DNA from: Dermatemys mawii
Lineage: Eukaryota > Chordata > Testudines > Dermatemydidae
Assembly: GCA_007922305.1 (NCBI GenBank)
Contig: ML677365.1
Span: 12,262,533-12,326,532, forward strand
Reading direction: 5' to 3'
DNA length: 64,000 nt
Shown here: one piece after another, positions 56,270 through 64,000 of the stretch
Numbering within the stretch: position 1 is the first letter of the stretch
How the letters are laid out: each line of letters begins with the position of its first letter
Translations under genes and position numbers: made by a program
Notes under the pieces: model-generated
Databases searched by the model: none
The model's input: the letters and a program-made list of their open reading frames with translations, nothing else
What the model was told of the DNA's origin: nothing

Positions 56270-58120
56270 ATGACTCCACGTGCCATGCCTCCTCGCAATA
56301 GGCGATCCCCAGCATGGAGCAATAGTGAGGTGCTGGACCTCATCAGCTGCTGGGGGGAAGAGGCTGTTCAGTCTCAGCTGCGGTCTAGCCGCAGGAATTT
56401 TGACACCTATGGGCAGATATCACGGGCCTTGGCAGAAAGAGGCCATGAGCGGGACACTCTGCAGTGCCGTGTTAAGGTAAAGGAGCTTAGGAATGCGTAT
56501 CGCAAAGCCCGCGAGGCAAACGGCTGCTCAGGGGCAGCCCCGGTGACTTGCAGATTTTATAAGGAGCTGCACGCGATACTTGGTGGTGATCCCACGGTCA
56601 CTCCATCGATCACCACGGACACTTCCCAGCCCACCAGTGAAGGGGGGGGTGAGGAGGAGGACGAAGAGCAGGAGGATGAAGAAGAGGAGGAGGATGAGGA
56701 CGAGGCAGCAGCAATCCAGGGCACGGAGGAGTCCCTGGACGCATGCAGCCAGGAGCTCTTCTCAACCCAGGAGGGCAGCCAGCCACAGCGTCCGGCAGTT
56801 GCAGGGGCCAGCTCAGCAGCGGATTGCAGAGGTAAAGCTGCTTTTCTATGGGGAAGGCAGGCAGCTTGGGGTGGAAGGGGATGCTTGCATGCTTGCCTAC
56901 ATGTGGAATAGTGCATTGATGTAGTCTATCACCTCGCGGTAGTCATCATCAGTAATCTCTTCAAAGGTCTCAATAAGAGCGCTTGCAATGCGCCTGCGCA
57001 GGTTTCCCGGGAAAGCCAGCGTGGTCCCCATCCCAGTCATGGTCACTAGTCCCTGCCACTGTGCTACAATGGGTGGGGGGAGCATTGCTGCGCATAGGCA
57101 AGCTGCATATGGCCCTGGGCGGAAGCCGCATCTTAATAAAATCCCTTCCCTTTGCTCCTCAGTGACTCGAAGCAACGAGATATCTTCCAGGACAAACACC
57201 TACGGAGAATGTTGGAACAGTGTTCAGAGTAGGGCTCCTGCCACTTACCGGCACTCCCCATCCCCTCCCCCGCCACAGCTTTTCAGGGCAGGGAAGAAAT
57301 CCTTCCCCCTGCCTGCTGCTCACACTGTGGCTCCTGCAACGTACCGGCACTCCCCACCCCCTCCCCCGCCACAGCTTTTCAGGGCAGGGAAAAAATCATT
57401 TCCCTTGCCTCTGGAGTCCACTCACCACGGCAGGGGCTCCGTTGCTGTATCTGTGCTGTCTGCGGGACAGGCAAACGGGGAATGCGGGGGAATGATAGGC
57501 ATGTCTGCTCTTTACAAGGGAACCACTGTGAAATGTATCTTTTTATTTTAGAAGGGTCGTCCTTCACCCCTTCGCCATCGCTCTTATCAACAGCTGAGAG
57601 GCTCAGGCGACTGAGGAAGCGGCCACGAAGGAGCAAAGAGGATCTTGTACAGCAAGTAATGCAACAGGCTGTAACGGAGAATCGAGTTGCACAGAGGTGG
57701 AGGGAGAATGAGAGCAAGTTGAGGGAGAAGGCGCGGAAGGAGAACGCGATTCACCGCCGGAAAAGCACCGACAAGCTGCTCTCATTACTGCAGCTTCAAT
57801 TGCAGACTATGCAGCGGCTTGTCACCCTTCAGGAGGAGAAGCTCCGCACCCACCACCCCAATTATCGTTTGCCCCAACTCCCTTCCCCTTCTTTGCCTCT
57901 GTACCCTCCAGGCTACTATCATCAGCCAAATGGTTATCACCATCCACAGCTGCCTCCAACCCCTCTGTCTTCACCGAACAACCCCCAGACCCCAGACCAT
58001 TATCCACTGCAGTCTACCCCTAATAACATGCCTTACTGCCCTCCGCAAATGGGGTTCGGGGGACATGGCCACTGTGAGGGCACTGGAGACTCAGAGACCC
58101 AGACTTACTCCGATCTCTGA
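56270..58120 (+). CDS. Harbinger-encoded SANT/Myb-like DNA-binding protein, two exons
   Basis: Exon 1 runs 56270-56831 and exon 2 57552-58120; the intron starts GTAAAG and ends TTTTAG. Phases match, so splicing gives about 376 residues. Residues 14-105 form a trihelix SANT/MADF-like domain (SPAWSNSEVLDLISCW, YGQISRALAERGH, CRVKVKELRNAYRKAR, FYKELHAILGG). An acidic run follows at about 125-153, then a Ser/Gln stretch. Exon 2 begins with a basic patch (RLRRLRKRPRRSKEDL), then a coiled-coil-like segment with Gln/Leu repeats and a Pro/Tyr/His-rich tail. In this superfamily the protein binds subterminal repeats and brings the transposase into the nucleus. Both exons are open, so this gene could still make protein. 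ATG at 56270 is the first in frame; a second in-frame ATG lies five codons on. The unspliced frame also runs into the intron. No host homologue is claimed. Confidence 0.87.
57234..57412 (+). repeat. 96-bp tandem duplication inside the SANT-gene intron
   Basis: Units start at 57234 and 57330, each beginning GCTCCTGC and containing CCCCGCCACAGCTTTTCAGG. Each unit contains a pyrimidine tract followed by CAG (CCCCGCCACAG, GCTTTTCAG), so it duplicates possible splice acceptors inside the intron. Confidence 0.9.
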
Positions 58121-58229
58121 CTGACCCCACAACACTCCCATTGCACCTCCCCTGCCTTCCCCCTCACATGCATCACAATATTTTCTTTCAGCAACCGAAG
58201 TACCTGTTCAATACATGAATTGTCTTCTT

Positions 58230-58249
58230 AATAAATTGGTTTCTTTATT
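58230..58249. terminator. Back-to-back poly(A) signals of the two Harbinger genes
   Basis: AATAAA at 58230-58235 serves the plus-strand SANT-like gene, whose stop lies about 110 bp upstream. TTTATT at 58244-58249 is AATAAA for the minus-strand transposase, whose stop is at 58345. The transcripts would converge and overlap by only tens of bases. Confidence 0.75.
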
Positions 58250-58344
58250 AAGTGTACATACATTATTACAGGCTACAGAAAAGCAAATGCCTGTTCCTGT
58301 TAAAAGAATGCTCCCTCCCTCCCTCCCTCCATCTGCACCTCACT

Positions 58345-59586
58345 TTAGAACTGGCTTTCAGCCTCAAAATGCTCCCTCAAGGCTTCCCTGATCCTAACAG
58401 CCTCGCGCTGGTCCCCTCCATGAACCCTGCTCTCTGGCTGGGCATATGTGGCCTCCAGGCGTTGAACCTCAGAGGACCATGCCTGAGTGAAGCCTTCGCC
58501 CTTCCGCTCACAAAGATTATGTAGGGCACAGCATGCGGAAATAACCGCGGAGATACTACCCTCGGCCAAGTCTAGCCTTCCATAAAGACAGCGCCAGCGC
58601 GCCTTGAGACGCCCAAAAGCACACTCCACAGTCATTCGACAACGGCTAAGCCTGTAGTTGAACCTTTCCTGACTGCTGTCCAGGCTCCCTGTGTACGGTT
58701 TCATGAGCCAGGGCATTAAAGGGTAAGCAGGGTCACCAAGAATCACTATGGGCATTTCCACTTCCCCCACGGGGATCCTCTGGTCTGGGAAAAAAGTCCC
58801 AGCTTGCAGCTTCATGAACAGCCCGGTGTTGCGGAAGATGCGTGCGTCATGAACCTTTCCAGACCAGCCAGCGTTAATGTCAGTAAAACGCCCACGGTGA
58901 TCCACAAGCGCCTGGAGAACCATGGAGAAGTACCCCTTTCAGTTAACGTACTCCTCAGCTAGGTGGGCGGGCGCCAGAATGGGTATATGGGTCCCATCTA
59001 TCGCCCCTCCACAGTTAGGGAAACCCATTTCTTCAAAGCCAGCCACGATGTCATGCACGTTATCCAGAGTCACGATTTTTCGTAGCAGGATGCGATTAAT
59101 GGCCCTGCACACTTGCATCAGCACAACTCCAACGGTCGACTTTCCAACCCCAAAGTGGTTGGCCACCGATCGGTAGCTGTCTGGTGTAGCCAGCTTCCAG
59201 ATCGTGATAGCCACCCGCTTCTCCACCGGGAGGGCAGCTCTCAGTCTGGTGTCCTTGCGCCGCAGGGCAGGGGCGAGTTGAGCACACAGTCCCATGAAAG
59301 TGGCTTTTCTCATTCGAAAGTTTTGCAGCCACTGCTCGTCGTCCCAGACTTGCATGACGATGCAATCCCACCACTCTGTGATCGTTTCCCGTGCCCAGAA
59401 GCGGCGTTCAACAGCCGTGAGCATGTCTGTTAATGAGACAAGAAGCTTTGTGTCGAATGCATTCACCACTTCGATCTCGTCTTCAGAATCATCACTGTCA
59501 TCCTGCATGTCAAGGAATAACTCCACTGCACACAGAGATGTGCTGGCGACAGTCGTCAGCATGTCCCTCAGCAGTTCTGGATTCAT
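58345..59586 (-). pseudogene. Harbinger DDE transposase with one in-frame stop
   Basis: This encodes a HARBI1-type nuclease that cuts and pastes the element. Counting from the ATG at 59586, about 413 codons are in a single frame broken only by TGA at 58939-58941 (codon 216). An acidic N-terminus (MQDDSDDSEDEIEVV) and a charged region lead to a helix-turn-helix segment (VEKRVAITIWKLA, YRSVANHFGVGKSTV). The catalytic acids are D197 (AIDGTHIPI), D285 (ILGDPAYPL) and E321 (MTVECAFGRLKARW), with the 35-residue D-E gap usual for the family. The TGA lies between the first and second catalytic residues and fits a CGA to TGA CpG decay. A GTG-initiated extension reaches 59664, but the ATG is preferred. 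As it stands it would yield a truncated, inactive protein unless read through. Confidence 0.92.
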
Positions 59587-59959
59587 TGCAGGACTCGACA
59601 ATGGAAGACGGAGCGTGCCTTGCTGAAACCCTTGAAAGATGGCGCCGGAGGTGGAAGGAAACACAGGGATTGCTGGGATATGCCAAAAAGCATCATGGGT
59701 AGTTCAAACAGGATATAGAATGCCCCGCAAGTGACGCCCCCCCTACCACAAGCCATTGCGCCAGATCAGGAAGAGGTGTACTGTGGGATACATGCCCTAA
59801 TGCGCTGCTCTTAATGCCGTATTAAGTGCCGCAAATGTGGCCATGCTATAGCGCTGGAGCATCTCAGTGTGGACATACAATAGCGCTATTATTATTGCTG
59901 TATAAGGCGAGTGCTATAAGCAATAGCGCTATAATTTTGTAAGTGTAACCATACCCTGA

Positions 59960-60984
59960 GAAGCCATCTCACATCTACCAATGGTATTCTCTTAGAGTCC
60001 ATCACTGCTCATCATTTAGTGGCTAGAGGAATGTCACTTGAGAATGATACAATACAAAACAGATAAGGACAGTGCTATTCTCATCAATTTAATTCATGCT
60101 GCTCCCTGCTGTCTCTGAGCCTCCTCTTGCAACCTTTTCCTCCCTCCTTGCTTTTCTGTTTCTTTTCTCCCTTCCCGTCAACCCTAGCTGCAATCCCAAA
60201 AGACTGTACCTAATTGCCTGCACATTTCTGCTGCTTCTTCAGAAGCACTGAATGAAAGTGAGAAGTATCAGTTTCACTCTGCTGACTGTGTTGGTGTTAT
60301 GGAAAAAAATGTAGAGGAAGCATACTGTATACTGACCAAATATCCCATATTGGCTAGAAAATCCCCAGGTTTATTAGATGTTTTAAACACATATCCTGTT
60401 AAAGTCCCAGATCACTTGGAAGGAAGTGGAAGGAAACAAAATATTGAATTATGAAGGGCTAGCAGGACTTCTTATCTGTCTCCACGATTCACCTACTCTG
60501 CTCTCTGCTGGAGCATTCAACCAGCTAGATAAGCAACAGAGAGCAGTCAAACAGATCTCAGCTGACCGACTGCACACCTCAGCCCCTGTAGTGAGTAAAG
60601 AAGGAGGAAATTTTCCATTTCTTCCTCAGAACCCATCTCTTCAGAGATTTTTTTCATGGAAAAAAGATTTGCATTATTGACAATATGCTCCTTGGACAGT
60701 GGAGATGAATAGAGTGGCGGGGAAAGGGACAGTCTCTGTTCTCTCCTGTTTTCATAACATCCTCATAGAGTGCTCATGCAGCAGCAGAGGATTGTTCCTC
60801 TACCCTAGATATAGCACAGCACTTCCCTATGGCACCAGCAGGAACAGCATAACTACAAGAATTGTGCTGTCCTCGTCAGTTTCTTTCTGCTCCTGTTAGT
60901 GACATATGAGAAACACAGAAGCACAAATTCTCTTTCACAACATTTTTTTCTAGGATACCTTATGCGGTGACAAAGGATCATCTC
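59960..60984. other. Unassigned DNA right of the Harbinger element
   Basis: A pyrimidine-rich stretch lies at 60100-60190. No gene, RNA or repeat end was recognised. A frame at 60426-60680 has no family resemblance. Confidence 0.4.
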
Positions 60985-61395
60985 TAGGGCCCTAACAAAT
61001 TCACAACCGTGAAAATCATATCACGGACCATGAAATCAGACCTCTCCTGTGAAATCTAGCTATTGGAGAAAAGCGGGAGGTGCACGGCTGGGAGCTTCTA
61101 CCATTCACCGAGCTCCAGCTGCTAGTCCACTGGGCTGGGGAGGGATGGGACTTCCTCTTCCTCTGCGCGGCCACTCTTGGGGGGCATAACAAACCCACCT
61201 CTGGATATCTGTGGCTGCAGAAAGCTCCACAGCTGCACTGCCACAATCCCCTTTTGAGTAGGGAGCCCCATGGTTACAGCACCAGGAAATTTCAAATGTA
61301 AACATCTGAAAATGTTAAACTGATCAATTTTAAAATCCTCTAGCTGTGAAACTGATCAAAATGGACCCTGAATTTGGTAGGGCCCTCATCATGTG
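60977..61395. mobile_element. 403-bp hAT-like miniature element
   Basis: The element is 60985-61387. It starts TAGGGCCCTAACAAATTC and its right end is the inverse of GAGGGCCCTACCAAATTC. Flanks ATCATCTC (60977-60984) and ATCATGTG (61388-61395) match at 6 of 8 positions, a decayed 8-bp duplication. The interior includes GTGAAA and CACGGACC words near the left end. It is non-coding. Confidence 0.78.
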
Positions 61396-61549
61396 ACAGC
61401 AGCTCAGAGGCAGAACCTCCTACAAGATGGGCTGCCTGTTCATATCACGCTTGCAGGGCAGAGCGCTGTTTTAAATTTTGTTTAATTTTTATTATTTATC
61501 ATAATTGAGCACACATGAAGACTCAATAGGATCCAGGGCTGCTGAGGCT

Positions 61550-62476
61550 CTCAGCAGTAGAGATGGGTGAATAATCGATTTTCTTTTTTGATTCGCTGAC
61601 AGTTACAAAAAATTGAAACATTGAAACATTTTTGCAAATCAAAAAAGTCTATTTCTACTCAAATAAAACATGTTTTTGGATGCTTCCCTTTTATAACCTG
61701 TAGCCCAGAAGTGAGGGTGCTCACCTGAGCTGTAGAAGAGTGAGGTTCAATTCCCCCCAGCTGCCTGATATAGACAAGGGATTTGAACACTGGTCTCCCC
61801 CATTGCAGAGATGTTCAATGGCCTATGACATTTTCTTGCTTGGTTTAAGATTAGCAGCCATGTTAGTCTGTATCTGTAAATAAGACGAGGAAGACTTTGT
61901 AGCACCTTAGAGACTAACCAGTTTATTTCAGCATAAGCTTTCATGGGCTATAGCCCACTTCATCGGATGCACAGAATGGAACAGAAGTAAGATGCATTTA
62001 TACACACAGAAAGAAAAAAAAAAGGTTGTACATTAGCATACCAATTCTAAGAGGCTATTTAATTTGGATGGGCCATTATCAGCAGGAGAAAAGAGTACCT
62101 TTTGAAATGGTACTTTTTGCTTGTGGCTCTTTCATTCTCTCCTGTTGAAGCTGTTCCATTCTATATAAGTAATTAAACGGTTATTGGAGCAGGGACATGA
62201 ATCTGGGTCTCCCCTCCCCTCACTTGGGTAGCCTAACCACAAAGCTGTGGTCATTATCACCTATTCTCTCTTTCTCTTATCCAAGGACTAAAGCTTAAAG
62301 GGGTGGCTGCACAACCATCTTCTCTTCTGTGGATGGTGCCTCAGTCCAGAAAAAAAAATTAGCTGAAACTATTCAGCAAATAAGCATCAAATTCACAAAC
62401 AGTTTCGGTGTGCCAGAAACGCATTTTGGTGAATTTATTATCCACTGGAAAAAAATCACTCCGCTCTACTCAGCAG
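61550..62476. mobile_element. 911-bp hAT-like element with perfect 8-bp target duplication
   Basis: The element is 61558-62468, flanked by identical CTCAGCAG at 61550-61557 and 62469-62476. Its ends are TAGAGATGGGTGA and the inverse of TAGAGCGGAGTGA. No transposase frame exists. The interior holds tRNA-gene-like promoter words in both orientations (forward 61698-61755; inverse 61788-61820 and 62195-62250) and a separate reptile repeat at 61848-61985. It looks like a composite assembled from pieces before or after mobilisation. Confidence 0.85.
61848..61985 (-). repeat. Interspersed repeat with hammerhead-like core, possibly Penelope-derived
   Basis: The plus strand reads TTAGCAGCCATGTTAGTCTG, then AGCACCTTAGAGACTAACCA, GTTTATTTCAGCATAAGC and GGGCTATAGCCCACTTCATC. 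On the minus strand this gives CCGATGA, a GTGGGC-TATA-GCCCAT stem, GAAA, then GC-TTAT-GC. The order is that of a hammerhead core (CUGAUGA, stem II, GAAA, short stem III), with U4 changed to C and a G at the cleavage position. Stem I pairing was not evident. Class assignment is inference. Confidence 0.5.
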
Positions 62477-62807
62477 CAACAGAACTGTTTTGACCACACT
62501 CTGCTCACCAGAGTTATGTTGCTTTGACCTCAGTACCATATAAGCAAAAGGGAACAGGAAAATATAATCCTGGCTTGCCATGTCATTTTTACACAACCCC
62601 TTACATTTACAAGAATACTCTCACAAGTATATTCTAACTTTGGAATATAACAGTGAAAAAGACCTGCAGGTAGTATGGCTCTCCTGCAGTGCAGCTAAGA
62701 AGGTGGCAAGCTTCAAAAGCAAGATATAAAATGTGCCTGTATGGAAAGACGTGCAAAGAGCAGGAAGTGAAGAGATAGGAGGTTGTCCATAGTATATCAA
62801 ATAGAAG

Positions 62808-63185
62808 GTCTAGGACAGTGATTCTCAATCAGGGGTTTGGGACCTCCTCCCCCGGGGGACCGCAAGCAGGTTTAAGGGGGGGCCGCCAAGCATGGCCAGC
62901 ATTAGACTTGCTGGGGCCCAGAGCAGAATGCCAAAGCCTCACCTCATGGGGCTGGAGCCCCGGGGCTCCAGTCACCCGGGACTGAAGCCAAAGCCTGAGC
63001 AATTTAGCTTCATGGGATCGCCTGTGGCATGGGGCCTAGGCAATTGCCATATTTGCTACCCCCTCACACTGGCCATGGCTTTTATATGCAGAAAAAACAT
63101 TCTTGTGGCACAGGTGGGCCGTGGAGCTTTTATAGCAAGTTGGAGGGCCTCAGAAAGAAAATGGATGAGAACCTCTGGTCTAGGA
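62808..63185. mobile_element. 362-bp hAT/Charlie-like miniature element with perfect 8-bp target duplication
   Basis: The element is 62816-63177, flanked by identical GTCTAGGA at 62808-62815 and 63178-63185. Its ends are CAGTGATTCTCAATC and the inverse of CAGAGGTTCTCATCC, matching the CAG-GGTTCTCA ends of Charlie-type hAT elements. The plus-strand frame from 62892 onward runs through both ends and is a composition artefact. Confidence 0.93.
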
Positions 63186-63424
63186 GAGCCTGGAGACCAA
63201 GAGGGCCAAAATGACTGTTTGAGTCAAGCAAAATGCCGGGCCCTTCCCTGCCTTCTCCCCTCCCCTGGAGCCATGCCGCTGCGCGTGCAGCACTCTGGGG
63301 GGCAGGATTGCAGCTCCCCTGGAGCCACACCACCATGCATGCAGCGTTCTGACGGGTGGGGCTGTCCGCTCCTGTGGAGCAGCGTGTCTGGCTCCACGCG
63401 GAGCAAAACATGCTGCTAGGAGCC
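63186..63424. other. GC-rich unassigned spacer
   Basis: Two similar words (CCCTGGAGCCATGCCGC near 63262-63280 and CCCCTGGAGCCACACCACC near 63316-63335) hint at a small local duplication. Overlapping frames on both strands are composition artefacts. Confidence 0.4.
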
Positions 63425-64000
63425 TCATGGTATGGGATCCAGGCCCAGGAGTTTGGATAAGGGGTGGGGGAAGTCAGGGGGACAGGGAGCAGGGTGGGTT
63501 GGATAGTGGATGGGATCCCAGGGGGAATGGTTCGGGGACGGGGGTCTCTGGAGGGAGCAGTCAGGGAGCCGGGGGGGTTGGATGGGGCATGGGAGTCCTG
63601 GGGTCTGTCAGGGGATGGAGGAGTGGATAGGAGTCAGGGCTGTCAGGGGACAGGGAGCAAAGAGAGTCCTGGGGAGCAGTTAGGGTGGGGGGGGTCTATG
63701 GAGGGGGTGGGTCAGGGAACAAGGAGTGGGGGGTTTGGATGAGTTGGGAGTTCTGGGGGGGACTTGTCAGGGCGGGGGTGGAGAGAGGGGTTCAAGCAGG
63801 CAGGGAGCAGTGGGGGTTGGATGGGTCGGGAGTTCTGGGGGTCCTGTCACGGGGGGAAGGAGCGATTGGATAGGCATGGAAGTCCTGGGGGTTTGTCTGG
63901 GGGTGGGGTGTGGATAAGGGCCAGGGCAGTCAGGGGTATAGTAAGGGGTGGGGTCCTAGGGGGGCAGTTAGGGTGGGGGAGTCTCAGGAGGGGGCAGTCA
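63425..64000 (+). repeat. G-rich degenerate minisatellite reaching the window edge
   Basis: The plus strand is dominated by runs of three or more G. Words such as GACAGGGAGCAG, GGTTGGATGGG, GGGAGT(C/T)CTGGGG and GTCAGGG recur at irregular spacing. Many clusters of four G-runs within 30 bases could fold as G-quadruplexes. The frames on the plus strand (63427-63917) follow the repeats and are not genes. It continues past 64000. Confidence 0.85.

Larger units (their letters stand above)
55799..59959. mobile_element. PIF/Harbinger DNA transposon, near full length, TSD TGA
   Basis: The element is 55802-59956 (4155 bp). Inverted ends are GGCCATGGTTACACT on the left and the inverse of GGGTATGGTTACACT on the right (13 of 15 match). 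TGA flanks both sides (55799-55801, 59957-59959), the 3-bp duplication typical of the superfamily. Each end has three AGCGCT palindromes within about 180 bp (55847, 55890, 55969; 59850, 59882, 59925), likely transposase or SANT-protein binding sites. Inside are two convergent genes, the standard Harbinger pair. The low decay indicates a relatively recent insertion. Confidence 0.95.

Noticed and set aside
56557..56916. Minus-strand frame with a long serine run opposite the SANT-like gene
   Set aside because: It is the complement of the acidic GAG/GAA run in exon 1; the serine run is a by-product of that.
57234..57412. CRISPR-like or satellite array
   Set aside because: Only two tandem units with no spacer pattern, in an animal transposon intron; it is a simple duplication.
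56270..59586. Domesticated host genes (HARBI1/NAIF1-like)
   Set aside because: Intact inverted ends, a TGA duplication and the internal stop show this is the transposon itself, not a conserved host pair.
61690..61760. Candidate tRNA gene
   Set aside because: Box A- and B-like words are present, but the cloverleaf arms do not pair and the unit lies within a mobile element. It is a tRNA-derived repeat at most.
62892..63419. 175-codon plus-strand frame
   Set aside because: It crosses the end and the target duplication of a miniature element, so it cannot be a conserved gene.
63180..63917. Several Gly-rich frames at the right edge
   Set aside because: They follow the G-rich minisatellite and overlap in several frames, so composition explains them.

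Overview
The window reads as non-genic DNA from a reptile, most likely a turtle. No bacterial features and no convincing host protein-coding gene were recognised. The assignment rests on the repeat types: many CR1 LINEs of several ages in both orientations, two DIRS-type tyrosine-recombinase retrotransposons, solo LTRs of kinds I associate with turtle genomes, MIR-like core-SINEs, many hAT-type miniature elements with 8-bp target duplications, and a nearly complete PIF/Harbinger DNA transposon. The species cannot be named from this alone.

Layout. 1-9000 is mostly CR1: a reverse transcriptase fragment at the left edge, a decayed copy split by a palindromic hAT element, a copy split by a solo LTR (5955-6738, 5-bp duplication AATGT), and another decayed copy. 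9000-22700 is repeat-poor and AT-rich. It holds a solo LTR inside a palindromic miniature element near 12.2-13.0 kb and an otherwise quiet 7.6-kb stretch (15.1-22.7 kb). 22.7-26.9 kb holds CR1 copies, a nested miniature element, a long hairpin, a direct-repeat pair and a purine-rich strand-asymmetric block. 26.9-32.2 kb is an old DIRS element interrupted by an LTR, which carries a palindromic hAT element, which carries a 123-bp miniature element: four nested insertion levels. 34.2-44.3 kb has a CR1, a Tigger/pogo-like element with a perfect internal palindrome, and a CR1 split by a 5.3-kb DIRS element with inverted terminal repeats. 45.4-51.6 kb has a Gypsy-like LTR and the longest CR1, with ORF1 esterase and ORF2 endonuclease/reverse transcriptase, itself split by a second CR1 in the opposite orientation. 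55.8-60.0 kb is the PIF/Harbinger element. The right end holds three hAT-like miniature elements with target duplications and a G-rich minisatellite running off the window.

How the parts work together. The only coding system close to intact is the Harbinger element (55802-59956, duplication TGA). It carries two convergent genes: a spliced SANT/Myb-like DNA-binding protein on the plus strand and a DDE transposase on the minus strand. Their poly(A) signals lie within 20 bp of each other, and mirrored AGCGCT palindromes sit inside each end. In this family the two proteins are thought to cooperate, the SANT protein delivering the transposase to the ends. Here the transposase has one in-frame TGA between its first and second catalytic acidic residues, so this copy is probably dead or nearly so. 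Everything else coding is a decayed retrotransposon or transposon remnant.

Limits. Family assignments come from reading motifs and terminal structure by eye. Boundaries stated with a target duplication are good to the base; those described as approximate may be off by tens of bases.
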